Of a stretch of 33,062 nucleotides of DNA, positions 1 through 8,633 are shown piece by piece. The notes beneath the pieces are model-generated. The model worked only from the letters and a program-made list of their open reading frames with translations. It made no database searches and was not told the DNA's origin. The translations under genes and the position numbers were made by a program. How positions within the stretch are numbered: position 1 is the stretch's first letter; each line of letters opens with the position of its first letter. The stretch spans positions 1 to 33,062 of the forward strand of contig CASBRD010000353.1 of NCBI GenBank assembly GCA_949128025.1. Reading direction: 5' to 3'. This stretch comes from Oscillatoriales cyanobacterium PMM_0008. GTDB taxonomy: Bacteria; Cyanobacteriota; Cyanobacteriia; Cyanobacteriales; Aerosakkonemataceae.

Positions 1-25
1 CTCTCCTCCTCCCCCTTTCCCACTC

Positions 26-502
26 TTAAGCGGCAAGCAAAGTGTCTCTGAGGGGTGTCCAGCGGAAGGCCCGATCGCCTCCCATTTCCACCACCAACTT
101 AACTCGCGGCTCCAGACTGGGCAAATTCGCCAAATATTCAACCTCTTGACGGGAAAGAATCTGGCCTTCTATTATCCACAGCACCAGTCCCTTTGACTTG
201 GGCGGCAGCTGTTCGAGCTGATAGTTCACGATCGGCGGTATATAATACACATCGCCGACTGCTGCACCGCTGCCGAGGCTTTTCTTCCCTAAGTGGGGAG
301 GACGCACCCCATGAACTCCAGTCAAGTACATCGCCACATCACCCAGCCCCCGTGCAGTTATGTTCAGGGTCGTATACCCCGCTGCCCGTATCCGCCGTTG
401 GTAGCGACCTTCAAATCCTCCCTCAAGGGGTGCGTAGACCCCCAGTGCGCCTGTCTTTTCCAGGGCTCGAATTAGATCCTTCCCAGTTGCGATCAATCCC
501 AT
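26..502 (-). CDS. ndhN: NAD(P)H-quinone oxidoreductase subunit N (NdhN)
   Basis: NdhN is a peripheral subunit specific to the cyanobacterial/chloroplast NDH-1 complex, which moves electrons from ferredoxin to plastoquinone in respiration and cyclic electron flow at the thylakoid. The 158-residue protein carries the family's signature blocks LGVYAPLEGGFEGRYQRR (about residues 20-37), GVHGVRPPHLGKK and PPKSKGLVLWIIEG, and ends in MGGDRAFRWTPL, so it is full length. It is soluble in composition, with no membrane segment. It is transcribed away from the ribosomal cluster, whose first gene starts 725 bp further on. Identification rests on recalled family motifs and is firm. Confidence 0.96.
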   Translation of the reverse strand: MGLIATGKDLIRALEKTGALGVYAPLEGGFEGRYQRRIRAAGYTTLNITARGLGDVAMYLTGVHGVRPPHLGKKSLGSGAAVGDVYYIPPIVNYQLEQLPPKSKGLVLWIIEGQILSRQEVEYLANLPSLEPRVKLVVEMGGDRAFRWTPLRDTLLAA

Positions 503-649
503 AAACTTGCGTTTTACCCGCCAAATGGCTTTAAAAAACGTTACATCTACTGCTATTGTAGTCCTGGGGGTTGTAATTTCTGAAGAATTTGCCTGTCTTG
601 GTAATCCTCTAAGTCTGCGATCGTTACCAAAAAAAAATCTCCTAAAGAC

Positions 650-678
650 TAGACAAGGTAAAAAAAATAGTTTATATT
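650..678 (+). promoter_or_regulatory. Predicted sigma70-type promoter of the ribosomal protein cluster
   Basis: TAGACA at 650-655 and TATATT at 673-678 are separated by exactly 17 bp; each hexamer matches 5 of 6 consensus positions. Transcription would start near 685, giving a leader of about 540 nt before rplC. No other equally good pair was seen in the spacer. Prediction only. Confidence 0.5.
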
Positions 679-997
679 ATTGGATCGTGGCTAAAGTTTC
701 AGTTTGCTTCGTTTTCTATGAAGGGCGGAAAGCAAACTTGGATACCACCAGTCAAAGGCGAACTGGTTCCCCCTGGCAGAAAAAACGGATTTCTGCATCA
801 AAAAGTAGGGGAAATTGGTCTCAAGCAAAGGTGGCGAAGGTAGATTGACATCTGAAGCCACATTTACATCGGGCCAAAAAAGGATACTAAGTGGCTTGCT
901 GCTTAAGTCCCAGTGCCCAGAAGTAATGCCAAGGCTAACGTTTATTGGCCTTTGAAGAAAAAGCTTGAATTAGCTTGCCGACGCAGCAGAAGACTTC

Positions 998-1171
998 CTC
1001 CAAGCTGATAACTTGGAGTGGGGTTAACTGACTGGCCTGCATCTAAAGCGAGATGGCAGTTAAAACTGCCAATATGAAGTGGATTAAAGGCAACGAAAGC
1101 GTGATGAGTTATGAAAGCTGAGTTATGAGTTGAAAAACTTAACTCAAAATTCAAAACTCAAAAGTTTTGAA
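998..1171 (+). promoter_or_regulatory. Three hairpins in the rplC leader
   Basis: Perfect stems are CTCCAAG/CTTGGAG (998-1004 with 1012-1018), TGGCAGTT/AACTGCCA (1054-1061 with 1064-1071) and TTCAAAACT/AGTTTTGAA (1150-1158 with 1163-1171). None is followed by a T-run, so they do not look like intrinsic terminators. Ribosomal operons are commonly autoregulated through structured leaders (L4 in the E. coli S10 operon); whether these hairpins do this is inference. Confidence 0.4.
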
Positions 1172-1227
1172 GGAGCTATTTGAATCCGAATTGATTGTAG
1201 TGCGTAAAAAAGGAGAAACCAGGTACT

Positions 1228-1863
1228 GTGGCTGTCGGTATCCTCGGCACTAAAGTAGGCATGACCCAAATTTTTGACGAAACAGGGAGAGCTATCCCTG
1301 TAACGGTCATTCAAGCCGGTCCATGCCCCATTACGCAGATTAAGACGCAACAGACCGATGGCTATACTGCCATCCAAGTTGGATTTGGCGAAAAAACTCA
1401 GAAAGGGATTAACAAGCCCGAACTGGGTCACCTAGCCAAGTCTGGTTCCCCCCCGTTGCGTCATCTGCATGAATATCGTTTAGAAAATACGGGTGATTAC
1501 GAACTGGGTCAGCCGATCAAAGCAGATATTTTTACCCCAGGCCAAATTGTGGATGTTATGGGGACAAGTATCGGTAAAGGCTTTGCCGGTTATCAGAAAC
1601 GTCACAACTTTAAGCGCGGCCCGATGGCGCACGGCTCTAAAAATCACCGTGCGCCGGGTTCGACTGGTGCTGGAACTACGCCGGGAAGAGTATATCCCGG
1701 TAAGCGGATGGCAGGTCGTTTGGGAGGCAAGCAAATTACGATTCGCAAGCTCGCGATCGTGCGTGTAGATGCAGAACGCAATTTGTTGCTGATTAAAGGA
1801 GCCGTTCCTGGTAAAGTAGGTGCCTTGCTCAGTATCACACCGACAAACAAGGTAGGGAAATAG
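1228..1863 (+). CDS. rplC: 50S ribosomal protein L3
   Basis: L3 nucleates assembly of the 50S subunit and reaches toward the peptidyl transferase centre. The 211-residue product begins [20 protein letters not shown], typical of bacterial L3, and has the central block [21 protein letters not shown] and [17 protein letters not shown] near residues 130-170. The start is GTG, chosen because AGGAGA (1211-1216) lies 11 nt upstream and homology begins here. First gene of the cluster. Its TAG stop is the first unit of a GTCATTA repeat array that fills the spacer to rplD. Confidence 0.97.
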   Translation: MAVGILGTKVGMTQIFDETGRAIPVTVIQAGPCPITQIKTQQTDGYTAIQVGFGEKTQKGINKPELGHLAKSGSPPLRHLHEYRLENTGDYELGQPIKADIFTPGQIVDVMGTSIGKGFAGYQKRHNFKRGPMAHGSKNHRAPGSTGAGTTPGRVYPGKRMAGRLGGKQITIRKLAIVRVDAERNLLLIKGAVPGKVGALLSITPTNKVGK

Positions 1864-1980
1864 TCATTAGTCATTAGTCATTAGTGACCCAATGACTGAT
1901 TTGAGATTTCAGATTGAAAATTTCAGATTGAAAATTTTCAATTAAAAAGTAAAGTTTGGAAATCTAAAATCTAAAATCTT
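1863..1980. repeat. Heptamer repeats in the rplC-rplD spacer
   Basis: Three perfect tandem GTCATTA units (1863-1883) begin on the last base of the rplC stop codon. They are followed by CAGATTGAAAATTT-type units and then AAATCTAAAATCTAAAATC (1960-1978), the complementary arm of the AGATTT units, so the RNA could fold back on itself. Confidence 0.8.
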
Positions 1981-2030
1981 CCTTTTCCTAATGACCAATG
2001 ACTTTTGACAAAGAACAGAGGACTAAGAAT

Positions 2031-2663
2031 ATGGTTAACTGTGTGGTGCGAAACTGGGAAGGTCAAGAGGTTGGGCAAGCGTCTTTGGAGTTGAAGGTTG
2101 CCAAAGAAGAAAACGCATCTCACATTGTCCACCGGGCGCTTGTACGCCAAATGACCAATGCAAGGCAAGGAACTGTCAGCACCAAGACTAGATCGGAAGT
2201 CCGTGGGGGAGGTCGCAAACCCTGGCGGCAAAAAGGAACTGGTCGTGCGCGTGCTGGTTCGATTCGATCGCCTTTATGGAGAGGCGGCGGTGTCATCTTC
2301 GGGCCAAAGCCAAGAGACTTTGAAGTTAAGATGAACCGCAAGGAAAAGCGACTGGCCCTGAGAACAGCTTTGATTAGCCGATCGGAAGATTTGGTTGTGG
2401 TTGAGGAATTTGCCGAAAAGCTACCCAGACCTAAAACTAAGGAATTAATGGGAGCGATCGGGCGTTGGGGCGTTCCAGACGCAGCGAAGATTTTGTTGAT
2501 TTTGTCAGAACCAGCGGAAATGGTTTACCTATCAGCTCGCAACATTGCCAAATTGAAGTTGATTCGGGCTGACCAATTGAATGTATACGATCTGCTCTGG
2601 GCGGACAAAATAGTAACTACATCATCAGCTCTGGCCAAGATTCAGGAGGTGTACGGTGGCTGA
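2031..2663 (+). CDS. rplD: 50S ribosomal protein L4
   Basis: L4 binds 23S rRNA domain I and lines the exit tunnel with its extended loop; in E. coli it also represses the S10 operon. The 210-residue protein has the loop block [19 protein letters not shown] followed by [17 protein letters not shown], and ends in [16 protein letters not shown] as in other cyanobacteria. An in-frame ATG at 1998 would add 11 residues encoded by repeat-derived DNA ([10 protein letters not shown]), so the ATG at 2031 ([14 protein letters not shown]) is preferred. The 3' end overlaps rplW by 8 bp. Confidence 0.96.
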   Translation: MVNCVVRNWEGQEVGQASLELKVAKEENASHIVHRALVRQMTNARQGTVSTKTRSEVRGGGRKPWRQKGTGRARAGSIRSPLWRGGGVIFGPKPRDFEVKMNRKEKRLALRTALISRSEDLVVVEEFAEKLPRPKTKELMGAIGRWGVPDAAKILLILSEPAEMVYLSARNIAKLKLIRADQLNVYDLLWADKIVTTSSALAKIQEVYGG

Positions 2664-2970
2664 GTATAATTTGCGGACACTGGCGGATTTGATCCGTCGC
2701 CCGCTCCTAACGGAAAAGGCCACGATGCTGATGGAGCAGGAAAAATACAGTTTTGACGTGGTTATCAAGGCAACAAAACCACAAATTAAGGCTGCGATCG
2801 AACAATTGTTCGATGTCAAAGTCACGGCTGTCAACACAATGACACCACCGCGTAAAAAGCGTCGGGTCGGCAGATTTCTTGGGTATAAATCTCAATACAA
2901 GAAAGCTGTTGTCACATTGGCATCTGGCGACGGGGAAAAAATTCGGCAGATCCTGTTCCCTGAAGTGTAG
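2656..2970 (+). CDS. rplW: 50S ribosomal protein L23
   Basis: L23 sits at the tunnel exit and is the docking site for SRP and trigger factor. The 104-residue product contains [19 protein letters not shown] and the conserved [20 protein letters not shown]. Start GTG at 2656 is supported by a strong AGGAGGT (2644-2650) embedded in the end of rplD; the 8-bp overlap indicates translational coupling with rplD. Confidence 0.96.
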   Translation: MAEYNLRTLADLIRRPLLTEKATMLMEQEKYSFDVVIKATKPQIKAAIEQLFDVKVTAVNTMTPPRKKRRVGRFLGYKSQYKKAVVTLASGDGEKIRQILFPEV

Positions 2971-2972
2971 CG

Positions 2973-3042
2973 ATTTTAGATTATTAGATTCAATTCTTCA
3001 ATCCAAAATCCTAGAATCCAAAATCCTCTCATCCAAAATTCT
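2973..3042. repeat. Heptamer-type repeats in the rplW-rplB spacer
   Basis: Units of GATTTTAGATTATTAGATT (left) and repeated ATCCAAAATCCT/AATCCAAAATC (right) fill the 73-bp spacer, ending just before the rplB start codon. This is the ATCCAAAATC variant, with 10-14 nt spacing rather than strict 7-mers. Confidence 0.65.
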
Positions 3043-3043
3043 T

Positions 3044-3907
3044 ATGGGTACCCGTTCTTATCGGCCATACACTCCTAGTACGCGCCAGTGTACCATTTCC
3101 GACTTTGCTGAAATCACTCAGGGTGAGCCAGAGCGATCGCTGACTATATCAATACATCGCAAAAAAGGACGCAACAATCGCGGCGTGATTACCAGCCGCC
3201 GTCGGGGTGGCGGACACAAGCGTCTTTACCGAATCATTGACTTTCGTCGCGACAAGCACAACATCCCAGCTAAAGTAGTTGCCATTGAATACGACCCGAA
3301 CCGCAATGCTCGGATCGCTTTGGTTAACTATCGGGATGGCGAAAAGCGATATATTCTGCATCCCAATGGCTTGATGGTTGGGACTACGATCGTTTCCGGC
3401 CCAGATTCTCCGATCGAAATTGGCAACGCCTTACCTTTAGGCAATATCCCCTTGGGTAGTAGCGTCCACAATGTAGAACTCTATCCAGGTCGAGGCGCAC
3501 AAATTGTTCGCGCTGCGGGTGCCACCGCTCAAGTGGTAGCCAAGGAAGGCAACTACGTCTCCCTCAAACTGCCATCTGGAGAAGTCCGCATGATACTGAG
3601 GGAGTGCTACGCCACCATCGGACAAGTGGGCAACTTGGATGCCAGAAATTTGAGTACTGGTAAAGCAGGTAGAAATCGCTGGAAAGGTCGTCGGCCTAAA
3701 GTTAGAGGCAGCGTCATGAACCCTGTGGATCACCCGCATGGTGGTGGCGAAGGCAGAGCCCCTATTGGTAGAAGCGGGCCAGTAACACCTTGGGGTAAAC
3801 CAACTTTGGGTGCCAAAACGCGCAAGCCGAATAAACCGAGTAATTCCTTAATCGTTCGTCGTCGCCGCAAATCCTCTAAGCGTGGCCGTGGCGGTCGGGA
3901 ATCATAG
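3044..3907 (+). CDS. rplB: 50S ribosomal protein L2
   Basis: L2 is a primary 23S rRNA binder needed for subunit association and peptidyl transferase activity. The 287-residue protein starts [14 protein letters not shown] and carries the signature [17 protein letters not shown] around residues 225-241 with its essential histidine. The open frame extends upstream to 2879 through repeat DNA and into rplW, but homology starts at the ATG at 3044. There is no clear Shine-Dalgarno; the repeat array abuts the start. Confidence 0.97.
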   Translation: MGTRSYRPYTPSTRQCTISDFAEITQGEPERSLTISIHRKKGRNNRGVITSRRRGGGHKRLYRIIDFRRDKHNIPAKVVAIEYDPNRNARIALVNYRDGEKRYILHPNGLMVGTTIVSGPDSPIEIGNALPLGNIPLGSSVHNVELYPGRGAQIVRAAGATAQVVAKEGNYVSLKLPSGEVRMILRECYATIGQVGNLDARNLSTGKAGRNRWKGRRPKVRGSVMNPVDHPHGGGEGRAPIGRSGPVTPWGKPTLGAKTRKPNKPSNSLIVRRRRKSSKRGRGGRES

Positions 3908-3908
3908 A

Positions 3909-4043
3909 ATTTTAGATTTCAGATTTTGGATTTTAGATTGGGGCTAGCTGAAGCGCAAATATTTGGGCAAATAAAGAGTTAACCAATAATCCAAAATCCA
4001 AAATCGAAATAATCCAAAATCCTCTCATGCAAAATCCAAAATT
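3909..4043. repeat. Heptamer-type repeats in the rplB-rpsS spacer
   Basis: Left arm TTTTAGATTTCAGATTTTGG (3910-3929) and a further TTTTAGATT unit (3930-3938) are opposed by AATCCAAAATCCAAAATC and related units (3988-4043). The arms are complementary (GATTTTGGATT against AATCCAAAATC) and could pair across about 50 nt of unique DNA. Confidence 0.75.
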
Positions 4044-4048
4044 AAACT

Positions 4049-4327
4049 ATGGGTCGCTCATTAAAGAAAGGTCCTTTTGTTGCAGATCATCTGCTCAGCA
4101 AGGTTGAAAAGTTGAATGGCAGGGGCGAAAAGCAAGTCATCAAAACTTGGTCGCGGGCTTCAACAATTTTGCCTCTAATGGTGGGCCACACCATCGCCGT
4201 ACACAATGGCCGTCAGCACGTGCCCATTTTCATCTCAGATCAGATGGTCGGACACAAATTGGGTGAATTTGCCCCGACTCGCACCTTTAGAGGACACGCG
4301 AAGAGTGATAAAAAGGTTAAGCGATAA
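4049..4327 (+). CDS. rpsS: 30S ribosomal protein S19
   Basis: S19 forms a complex with S13 in the 30S head near the A-site tRNA. The 92-residue protein is standard length and shows [15 protein letters not shown] at the start, then [21 protein letters not shown] and [18 protein letters not shown] start with no strong Shine-Dalgarno. Followed by a 106-bp spacer before rplV that lacks the AAATCT arrays. Confidence 0.97.
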   Translation: MGRSLKKGPFVADHLLSKVEKLNGRGEKQVIKTWSRASTILPLMVGHTIAVHNGRQHVPIFISDQMVGHKLGEFAPTRTFRGHAKSDKKVKR

Positions 4328-4433
4328 TCGCTTGGCGATAGGGGCTAGAGGGAACAGGGGGGATGGCGATAATTACAAGCGCAACTGACTTGTTGCCCAA
4401 TGCCTACTACTGATGACAAGGATGAAGAAATCT

Positions 4434-4790
4434 ATGGCAATTGATACTGCTGAAGTTAAGGCGATCGCACGTTACATTCGGATGTCTCCCTACAAGGTGC
4501 GCCGCGTCCTCGATCAAATTCGGGGTCGCTCCTATCGGGAAGCGCTAATCGTGCTGGAGTTTATGCCCTATGCAGCTTGCGAACCTATTCTCAAAGTGCT
4601 GCGCTCCGCCGTCGCCAATGCAGAACATAACGTTGGTTTAGACCCAAAAAAACTGGTAGTCAGCCAAGCCTACGCCGACCAAGGCTCAACATTAAAGCGT
4701 TTCCGGCCCAGGGCTCAGGGTCGAGCCTATCAGATTCGTAAGCCAACTTGTCACATCACCGTGGCCGTTGCCGAAGTGGCAGAGGAATAG
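4434..4790 (+). CDS. rplV: 50S ribosomal protein L22
   Basis: L22 lines the exit tunnel beside L4 and is a site of macrolide resistance changes in other bacteria. The 118-residue product has [19 protein letters not shown] and [20 protein letters not shown]. An in-frame ATG at 4413 would add TRMKKS; I prefer 4434 ([13 protein letters not shown]) because homology starts there and AAGGA (4418-4422) is suitably placed upstream. Confidence 0.94.
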   Translation: MAIDTAEVKAIARYIRMSPYKVRRVLDQIRGRSYREALIVLEFMPYAACEPILKVLRSAVANAEHNVGLDPKKLVVSQAYADQGSTLKRFRPRAQGRAYQIRKPTCHITVAVAEVAEE

Positions 4791-4807
4791 TTAGGAATAA
4801 GGATTCC

Positions 4808-4873
4808 AAATTTTAGATTTCAGATTTCAAATTTTAAATAAAATCTAAAATCTAAAATCTAAAATCTAAAATT
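4808..4873. repeat. Opposed heptamer arrays in the rplV-rpsC spacer
   Basis: Four perfect tandem AAATCTA units (4841-4868) plus a partial fifth face the arm TTTTAGATTTCAGATTT (4811-4827) across a short AT-rich centre. The two arms are complementary, making this the clearest foldback of its kind in the cluster. It ends 17 bp before the rpsC start. Confidence 0.85.
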
Positions 4874-4890
4874 GTTTTGAGGAAGCATTT

Positions 4891-5622
4891 GTGGGACAAA
4901 AGATTAATCCAGTTGGTTTTCGGCTAGGCGTTATCCAAGAACACCGCTCTCGTTGGTATGCGGATTCCGATCGCTACCCGGCCCTACTGCAAGAAGACTA
5001 CAAAATTCGTAACTACGTCGAAAAAAACCTCTCTAACGCCGGAATTTCCGACGTGCGAATTGAGCGCAAAGCCGATCAAATCGATTTAGAAATTCGCACA
5101 GCTAGACCGGGTGTTGTTGTCGGACGGGGCGGCACCGGCATTGAAACTTTGCGAATTGGCCTCCAGCAAGAGCTGGGTGGCAGCAATCGCCAAATCCGCA
5201 TCAACGTCGTCGAAGTGGCGCGAGTAGACGCCGATGCAGGATTGATCGGCGAATACATCGCTCAACAACTCGAACGTCGGGTTTCCTTCCGTCGGGTTGT
5301 CCGCCAAGCAATTCAACGTGCCCAGCGTGCTGGCGTCGAAGGTATTAAAGTCCAAGTAAGCGGTCGGCTCAACGGTGCAGAAATTGCTCGGACTGAGTGG
5401 ACGCGGGAAGGTAGAGTACCACTCCATACCTTACGGGCAGATATTGATTATGCCTACCGTACTGCCAAAACTATCTACGGCATTCTGGGAGTAAAAGTCT
5501 GGATTTTTAAAGGCGAAATCATTCCGGGACAGGAGGAAGCGCCTAGCACTAACGCCCCCGGTACTCCCCGCCGTCGCCAACCCAAACGCCGTCAGTTTGA
5601 AGACCGTTCAAATGAAGCTTAA
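4891..5622 (+). CDS. rpsC: 30S ribosomal protein S3
   Basis: S3 lies at the mRNA entry channel and has helicase-related function with S4 and S5. The 243-residue protein starts [19 protein letters not shown]; its type II KH domain has the GxxG loop in [15 protein letters not shown] (about residues 74-88). The C-terminal tail [20 protein letters not shown] is basic, as in cyanobacteria. GTG start at 4891, preceded by GAGGAAG (4880-4886). Confidence 0.97.
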   Translation: MGQKINPVGFRLGVIQEHRSRWYADSDRYPALLQEDYKIRNYVEKNLSNAGISDVRIERKADQIDLEIRTARPGVVVGRGGTGIETLRIGLQQELGGSNRQIRINVVEVARVDADAGLIGEYIAQQLERRVSFRRVVRQAIQRAQRAGVEGIKVQVSGRLNGAEIARTEWTREGRVPLHTLRADIDYAYRTAKTIYGILGVKVWIFKGEIIPGQEEAPSTNAPGTPRRRQPKRRQFEDRSNEA

Positions 5623-5630
5623 CTGGGGAA

Positions 5631-5742
5631 TTTCAGATTTCAGATTTAAAATTTCAGATTTAAAGTTGTTAATTCAAAAAAATTTGAAATCTAAAATCTA
5701 AAATCTTCCCTTTCCCAATGACCCATGACCAATGACTTTTGA
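5631..5742. repeat. Heptamer repeats in the rpsC-rplP spacer
   Basis: CAGATTT/TTTCAGA units (5631-5662) are opposed by AAATCTAAAATCTAAAATC (5688-5706), and followed by CAATGACC-type units (5716-5737, AATGACCCATGACCAATGAC) that lead into the rplP start region. Confidence 0.8.
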
Positions 5743-5748
5743 CAAGCC

Positions 5749-6168
5749 ATGTTAAGTCCTAGAAGAACTAAATTCCGCAAACAACAGCGCGGGCGCATGG
5801 AAGGCTTAGCCACCAGGGGTAGCGAACTCAACTTTGGTGAATTTGGCCTTCAGGCGCTAGAACCAGCCTGGATCACATCTCGTCAAATAGAAGCCGGACG
5901 GCGCGCCATGACTCGCTATATCCGCCGGGGTGGCAAAATCTGGATTCGGATTTTCCCCGACAAACCCGTCACAATGCGCCCTGCGGAAACCCGGATGGGT
6001 TCCGGTAAAGGCTCGCCAGAGTTTTGGGTTGCGGTGGTAAAACCAGGACGAGTGATGTTTGAAATCACAGGCGTTACCGAAGCCATAGCCCGTGAAGCTA
6101 TGCGTTTGGCTTCCCATAAGTTGCCAATCAAAACAAGGTTCGTCATGCGTTCTGAGGAGAATGTATAA
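5749..6168 (+). CDS. rplP: 50S ribosomal protein L16
   Basis: L16 organises the A-site tRNA region of the 50S subunit. The 139-residue protein begins [18 protein letters not shown] and contains [19 protein letters not shown] and [20 protein letters not shown], all diagnostic. ATG at 5749. Only 3 nt separate it from rpmC, so the two are probably translated together. Confidence 0.97.
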   Translation: MLSPRRTKFRKQQRGRMEGLATRGSELNFGEFGLQALEPAWITSRQIEAGRRAMTRYIRRGGKIWIRIFPDKPVTMRPAETRMGSGKGSPEFWVAVVKPGRVMFEITGVTEAIAREAMRLASHKLPIKTRFVMRSEENV

Positions 6169-6171
6169 ACT

Positions 6172-6408
6172 ATGCCTCTTCCCAAGATTGAAGAAGCCAG
6201 AAAATTGAGCGATGAAGAACTGTCAGACCAAATTATTGCTCTCAAGCGACAACTGTTTCAGTTGCGCCTGCAAAAAGTGACTCGTCAGTTGGAAAAGACG
6301 CATCAGTTCAAGCACTCGAAGCACCGGCTAGCCCAGTTGCTAACGGTGGAAGGCGAGCGACAAATCGCTCTTAGAAAATCCACGACTACCGAGTCAGTTG
6401 CAGAATAG
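6172..6408 (+). CDS. rpmC: 50S ribosomal protein L29
   Basis: L29 is a small two-helix protein beside L23 at the tunnel exit. The 78 residues include [18 protein letters not shown] and [20 protein letters not shown], matching the family; the C-terminal ten residues are a non-conserved tail. GAGGAGA (6154-6160), inside the end of rplP, supplies the ribosome-binding site. Confidence 0.94.
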   Translation: MPLPKIEEARKLSDEELSDQIIALKRQLFQLRLQKVTRQLEKTHQFKHSKHRLAQLLTVEGERQIALRKSTTTESVAE

Positions 6409-6420
6409 GAGGAAGTGGCA

Positions 6421-6669
6421 ATGGCAGTCAAAGAAAGAGTTGGCTTAGTTGTCAGCGACAAAATGGATAAAACTGTGGTGGTAGCGATCGAAAACCGCTC
6501 TCCCCACCCCAAGTACGGGAAAATCGTGGTGCGGACAAAAAGGTATAAGGCTCACGATGAAGAAAACAAGTGTCGTGAAGGCGATCGCGTCCGCATTAGC
6601 GAAACACGACCCTTAAGCCGCACCAAACGCTGGGTAGTCGCGGAAATCATCAGATCGAGTCAGGGCTAA
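6421..6669 (+). CDS. rpsQ: 30S ribosomal protein S17
   Basis: S17 is an OB-fold 16S rRNA binder needed early in 30S assembly. The 82-residue protein contains [18 protein letters not shown] and [20 protein letters not shown] at 6415 is also in frame, but the strong AGGAGG (6407-6412), overlapping the rpmC stop, is 8 nt from the ATG at 6421 and only 2 nt from the GTG, so the ATG is chosen. Confidence 0.95.
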   Translation: MAVKERVGLVVSDKMDKTVVVAIENRSPHPKYGKIVVRTKRYKAHDEENKCREGDRVRISETRPLSRTKRWVVAEIIRSSQG

Positions 6670-6673
6670 TCGG

Positions 6674-6779
6674 AAATTTCAGATTTAAGATTGCAGATTT
6701 CAGATTTATTAAATTTTGAATTTAAAATCTAAAATCTTCCCTTTTTCCAATTTCCCAACTACCAACTACCAACTAACAA
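6674..6779. repeat. Heptamer repeats in the rpsQ-rplN spacer
   Basis: TTTCAGATTT-type units (6677-6708) are opposed by TTTAAAATCTAAAATC (6721-6736), followed by three perfect tandem CCAACTA units (6755-6775) that stop 8 bp before the rplN start. Two different heptamer families share one spacer. Confidence 0.82.
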
Positions 6780-6783
6780 AGCC

Positions 6784-7152
6784 GTGATTCAACCCCAGAC
6801 TTATCTCAATGTTGCTGACAATAGCGGTGCCCGGAAATTAATGTGTATCCGGGTTTTAGGTGCCGGTAACCGCCGCTATGGCAGCGTAGGCGACGTCATT
6901 ATCGCCGTCGTCAAAGATGCCATCCCCAATATGGCCGTCAAAAAATCTGATGTGGTGCGGGCTGTGATTGTCCGGACTCGTAAAGGTATGCGTCGCGATA
7001 GCGGTATGAGCATTCGTTTTGACGATAATGCCGCCGTGATCGTTAACGCAGATGGGAACCCCAGAGGAACCCGCGTTTTTGGCCCTGTAGCGCGGGAACT
7101 GCGGGACAAAAACTATACCAAAATAGTGTCCCTAGCTCCAGAGGTACTCTAA
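6784..7152 (+). CDS. rplN: 50S ribosomal protein L14
   Basis: L14 forms part of the inter-subunit bridge with 16S rRNA and interacts with L19. The 122-residue protein has [17 protein letters not shown] near the N-terminus and [16 protein letters not shown]; the length is the bacterial standard. GTG start at 6784 ([14 protein letters not shown]). The stop shares one base with the rplX start (TAATG), indicating coupling. Confidence 0.97.
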   Translation: MIQPQTYLNVADNSGARKLMCIRVLGAGNRRYGSVGDVIIAVVKDAIPNMAVKKSDVVRAVIVRTRKGMRRDSGMSIRFDDNAAVIVNADGNPRGTRVFGPVARELRDKNYTKIVSLAPEVL

Positions 7153-7538
7153 TGGCTAATAATCGTAGAACAGGTCAAGCATCGCCCAAAAAAAGCCCGG
7201 AAAATCGCTCTGGGAATGGCAAGATGCACGTCAAAAAAGGTGACACCGTTCAGATTATTTCTGGCAAAGATAAAGGCAAAGTTGGTGAAATCCTCAAGGC
7301 TTTTCCTAAGCTCAGTAGAGTAATCGTCAAAGGGGTCAACATCAAAACCAAGCACGTTAAACCCCAGCAGGAAGGCGAATCTGGCCGGATTACCACCTTG
7401 GAAGGGCCGATTCACATTTCCAACGTGATGCTTTATTCTATGAAGCAAAATGTTGCCAGTCGCGTCTGCTACACCTTTACCGAAGACGGTCGTAAAGTGC
7501 GGATGCTGAAAAAGACTGGTGAAATAATTGACAAATAA
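7152..7538 (+). CDS. rplX: 50S ribosomal protein L24
   Basis: L24 is an assembly initiator for the 50S subunit. A KOW motif lies in [20 protein letters not shown] (about residues 26-45), followed by [16 protein letters not shown], and the C-terminus [13 protein letters not shown] is typical of cyanobacteria. The first 24 residues are a basic, poorly conserved extension; an ATG at 7224 (MHVKKGD) could be an alternative start, but the 1-bp overlap with rplN favours 7152. Confidence 0.95.
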   Translation: MANNRRTGQASPKKSPENRSGNGKMHVKKGDTVQIISGKDKGKVGEILKAFPKLSRVIVKGVNIKTKHVKPQQEGESGRITTLEGPIHISNVMLYSMKQNVASRVCYTFTEDGRKVRMLKKTGEIIDK

Positions 7539-7539
7539 T

Positions 7540-7614
7540 TTCATATTTCAGATTTGAGATTGGAAATTTGCAATTAAATCGGCAATTCTTCAATTCTTCA
7601 ATCTGCAATCAATT
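7540..7614. repeat. Degenerate repeat tract in the rplX-rplE spacer
   Basis: ATTTCAGATTTGAGATTGG on the left and ATTCTTCAATTCTTCAATCTG on the right resemble the repeat arms of other spacers but are more degraded, with only two near-perfect tandem ATTCTTCA units. Confidence 0.55.
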
Positions 7615-7616
7615 GG

Positions 7617-7638
7617 TTCCCTGACCAAGACCAGGGAA
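7617..7638 (+). promoter_or_regulatory. Hairpin just upstream of rplE
   Basis: A perfect 7-bp stem TTCCCTG/CAGGGAA with an 8-nt loop ends 16 nt before the rplE start codon. In E. coli the S8 translational operator lies at this gene junction (L24-L5). I cannot see the S8 internal-loop motif here, so a regulatory role is only suggested by position. Confidence 0.35.
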
Positions 7639-7654
7639 AGTAAAAGGAAAACCA

Positions 7655-8200
7655 ATGGCACAACGACTGAAAACCCAGTATCAAGAAAGCATTGTTCCCA
7701 AACTAAAGGAACAGTTCAATTACGAAAATATCCATCAGGTGCCGAAACTGGTGAAAATTACCCTCAACCGGGGCTTGGGCGATGCGGCTTCAAACGCTAA
7801 AGCGCTGGAATCTTCCTTGAATGAGATTGGCACGATCGCGGGTCAAAAACCCGTGGTTACCAGAGCTAAAAAAGCGATCGCCAGTTTCAAAATTCGCCAA
7901 GGTATGCCAGTCGGCATGATGGTTACCCTGCGGGGCGACCGGATGTACGCCTTTTTAGACAGATTTGTCAACCTAGCACTGCCCCGCATTCGGGACTTTC
8001 GGGGTATTAGTCCTAAAAGCTTTGACGGTCGCGGTAATTACAGTCTGGGTATAAGAGAGCAGCTGATTTTTCCAGAGATCGAATACGATAGAATCGATCA
8101 AATTCGTGGTATGGACATTTCCATCATCACGACTGCTAACACAGATGAAGAAGGCCGCGCCTTACTTAAAGCTTTTGGGATGCCTTTCCGCGATCAATAA
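7655..8200 (+). CDS. rplE: 50S ribosomal protein L5
   Basis: L5 binds 5S rRNA and contacts the P-site tRNA. The 181-residue product has [19 protein letters not shown] and [20 protein letters not shown], both diagnostic; ends [20 protein letters not shown] followed by KAFGMPFR. In E. coli rpsN would follow; here rpsH comes next, the normal cyanobacterial arrangement. ATG at 7655, with AAGGAAAA just upstream. Confidence 0.97.
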   Translation: MAQRLKTQYQESIVPKLKEQFNYENIHQVPKLVKITLNRGLGDAASNAKALESSLNEIGTIAGQKPVVTRAKKAIASFKIRQGMPVGMMVTLRGDRMYAFLDRFVNLALPRIRDFRGISPKSFDGRGNYSLGIREQLIFPEIEYDRIDQIRGMDISIITTANTDEEGRALLKAFGMPFRDQ

Positions 8201-8210
8201 GGAGGAGACG

Positions 8211-8612
8211 ATGGCGTCGAACGACACAATTTCAGATATGTTGACGCGCATCCGCAATGCAAATTTAGCGCGGCATCAAAAAACAGCAATTCCATCCACA
8301 AGAATGACTCGCAGCATTGCAAAAGTCCTCAAGGAAGAAGGCTTTATCGGTGAGTTTGAAGAAGATGGAGAAGGAATCAACAGAAAATTGATGGTTTCCT
8401 TGAAATACAAAGGAAAAAATCGCCAGCCCATCATCACTGCGTTGAAACGAGTAAGCAAGCCGGGATTGCGCGTTTACTCGAATCGCAAAGAATTACCGCG
8501 AGTTCTCGGCGGTATTGGCATCGCCATAATTTCCACTTCAAGCGGCATTATGACCGACCGGGAAGCGCGACGCCAAGGATTGGGTGGGGAAGTACTTTGC
8601 TACGTTTGGTAG
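8211..8612 (+). CDS. rpsH: 30S ribosomal protein S8
   Basis: S8 binds helix 21 of 16S rRNA and represses the spc operon in E. coli. The 133-residue protein starts [20 protein letters not shown] and has the C-terminal signature [20 protein letters not shown]. The open frame extends upstream into rplE, but GGAGGAG (8201-8207) directly before the ATG at 8211 fixes the start, 10 nt after rplE. Confidence 0.97.
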   Translation: MASNDTISDMLTRIRNANLARHQKTAIPSTRMTRSIAKVLKEEGFIGEFEEDGEGINRKLMVSLKYKGKNRQPIITALKRVSKPGLRVYSNRKELPRVLGGIGIAIISTSSGIMTDREARRQGLGGEVLCYVW

Positions 8613-8633
8613 TCGGTAAGAGGTAATGGATTG

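Larger units (their letters stand above)
503..1227. other. 725-bp non-coding region between ndhN and rplC
   Basis: This divergent spacer must hold the promoters of ndhN and of the ribosomal cluster. I see one convincing plus-strand promoter (650-678) and three hairpins in the last 230 bp before rplC. Open frames in it (for example 507-848) have lysine/serine-rich, unrecognisable translations and are taken as chance. The last 80 bp contain short direct repeats of the GAGTTATGA / AACTCAAAA kind. No small RNA or riboswitch of a known class was recognised. Confidence 0.7.

Noticed and set aside
507-848. 113-codon plus-strand frame between ndhN and rplC
   Set aside because: It contains the predicted promoter, has low-complexity lysine/serine-rich translation with no recognisable family, and no ribosome-binding site.
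942-1431. Minus-strand frames opposite the rplC leader and rplC 5' end
   Set aside because: They are antisense to hairpins and to a certain gene, with unrecognisable translations.
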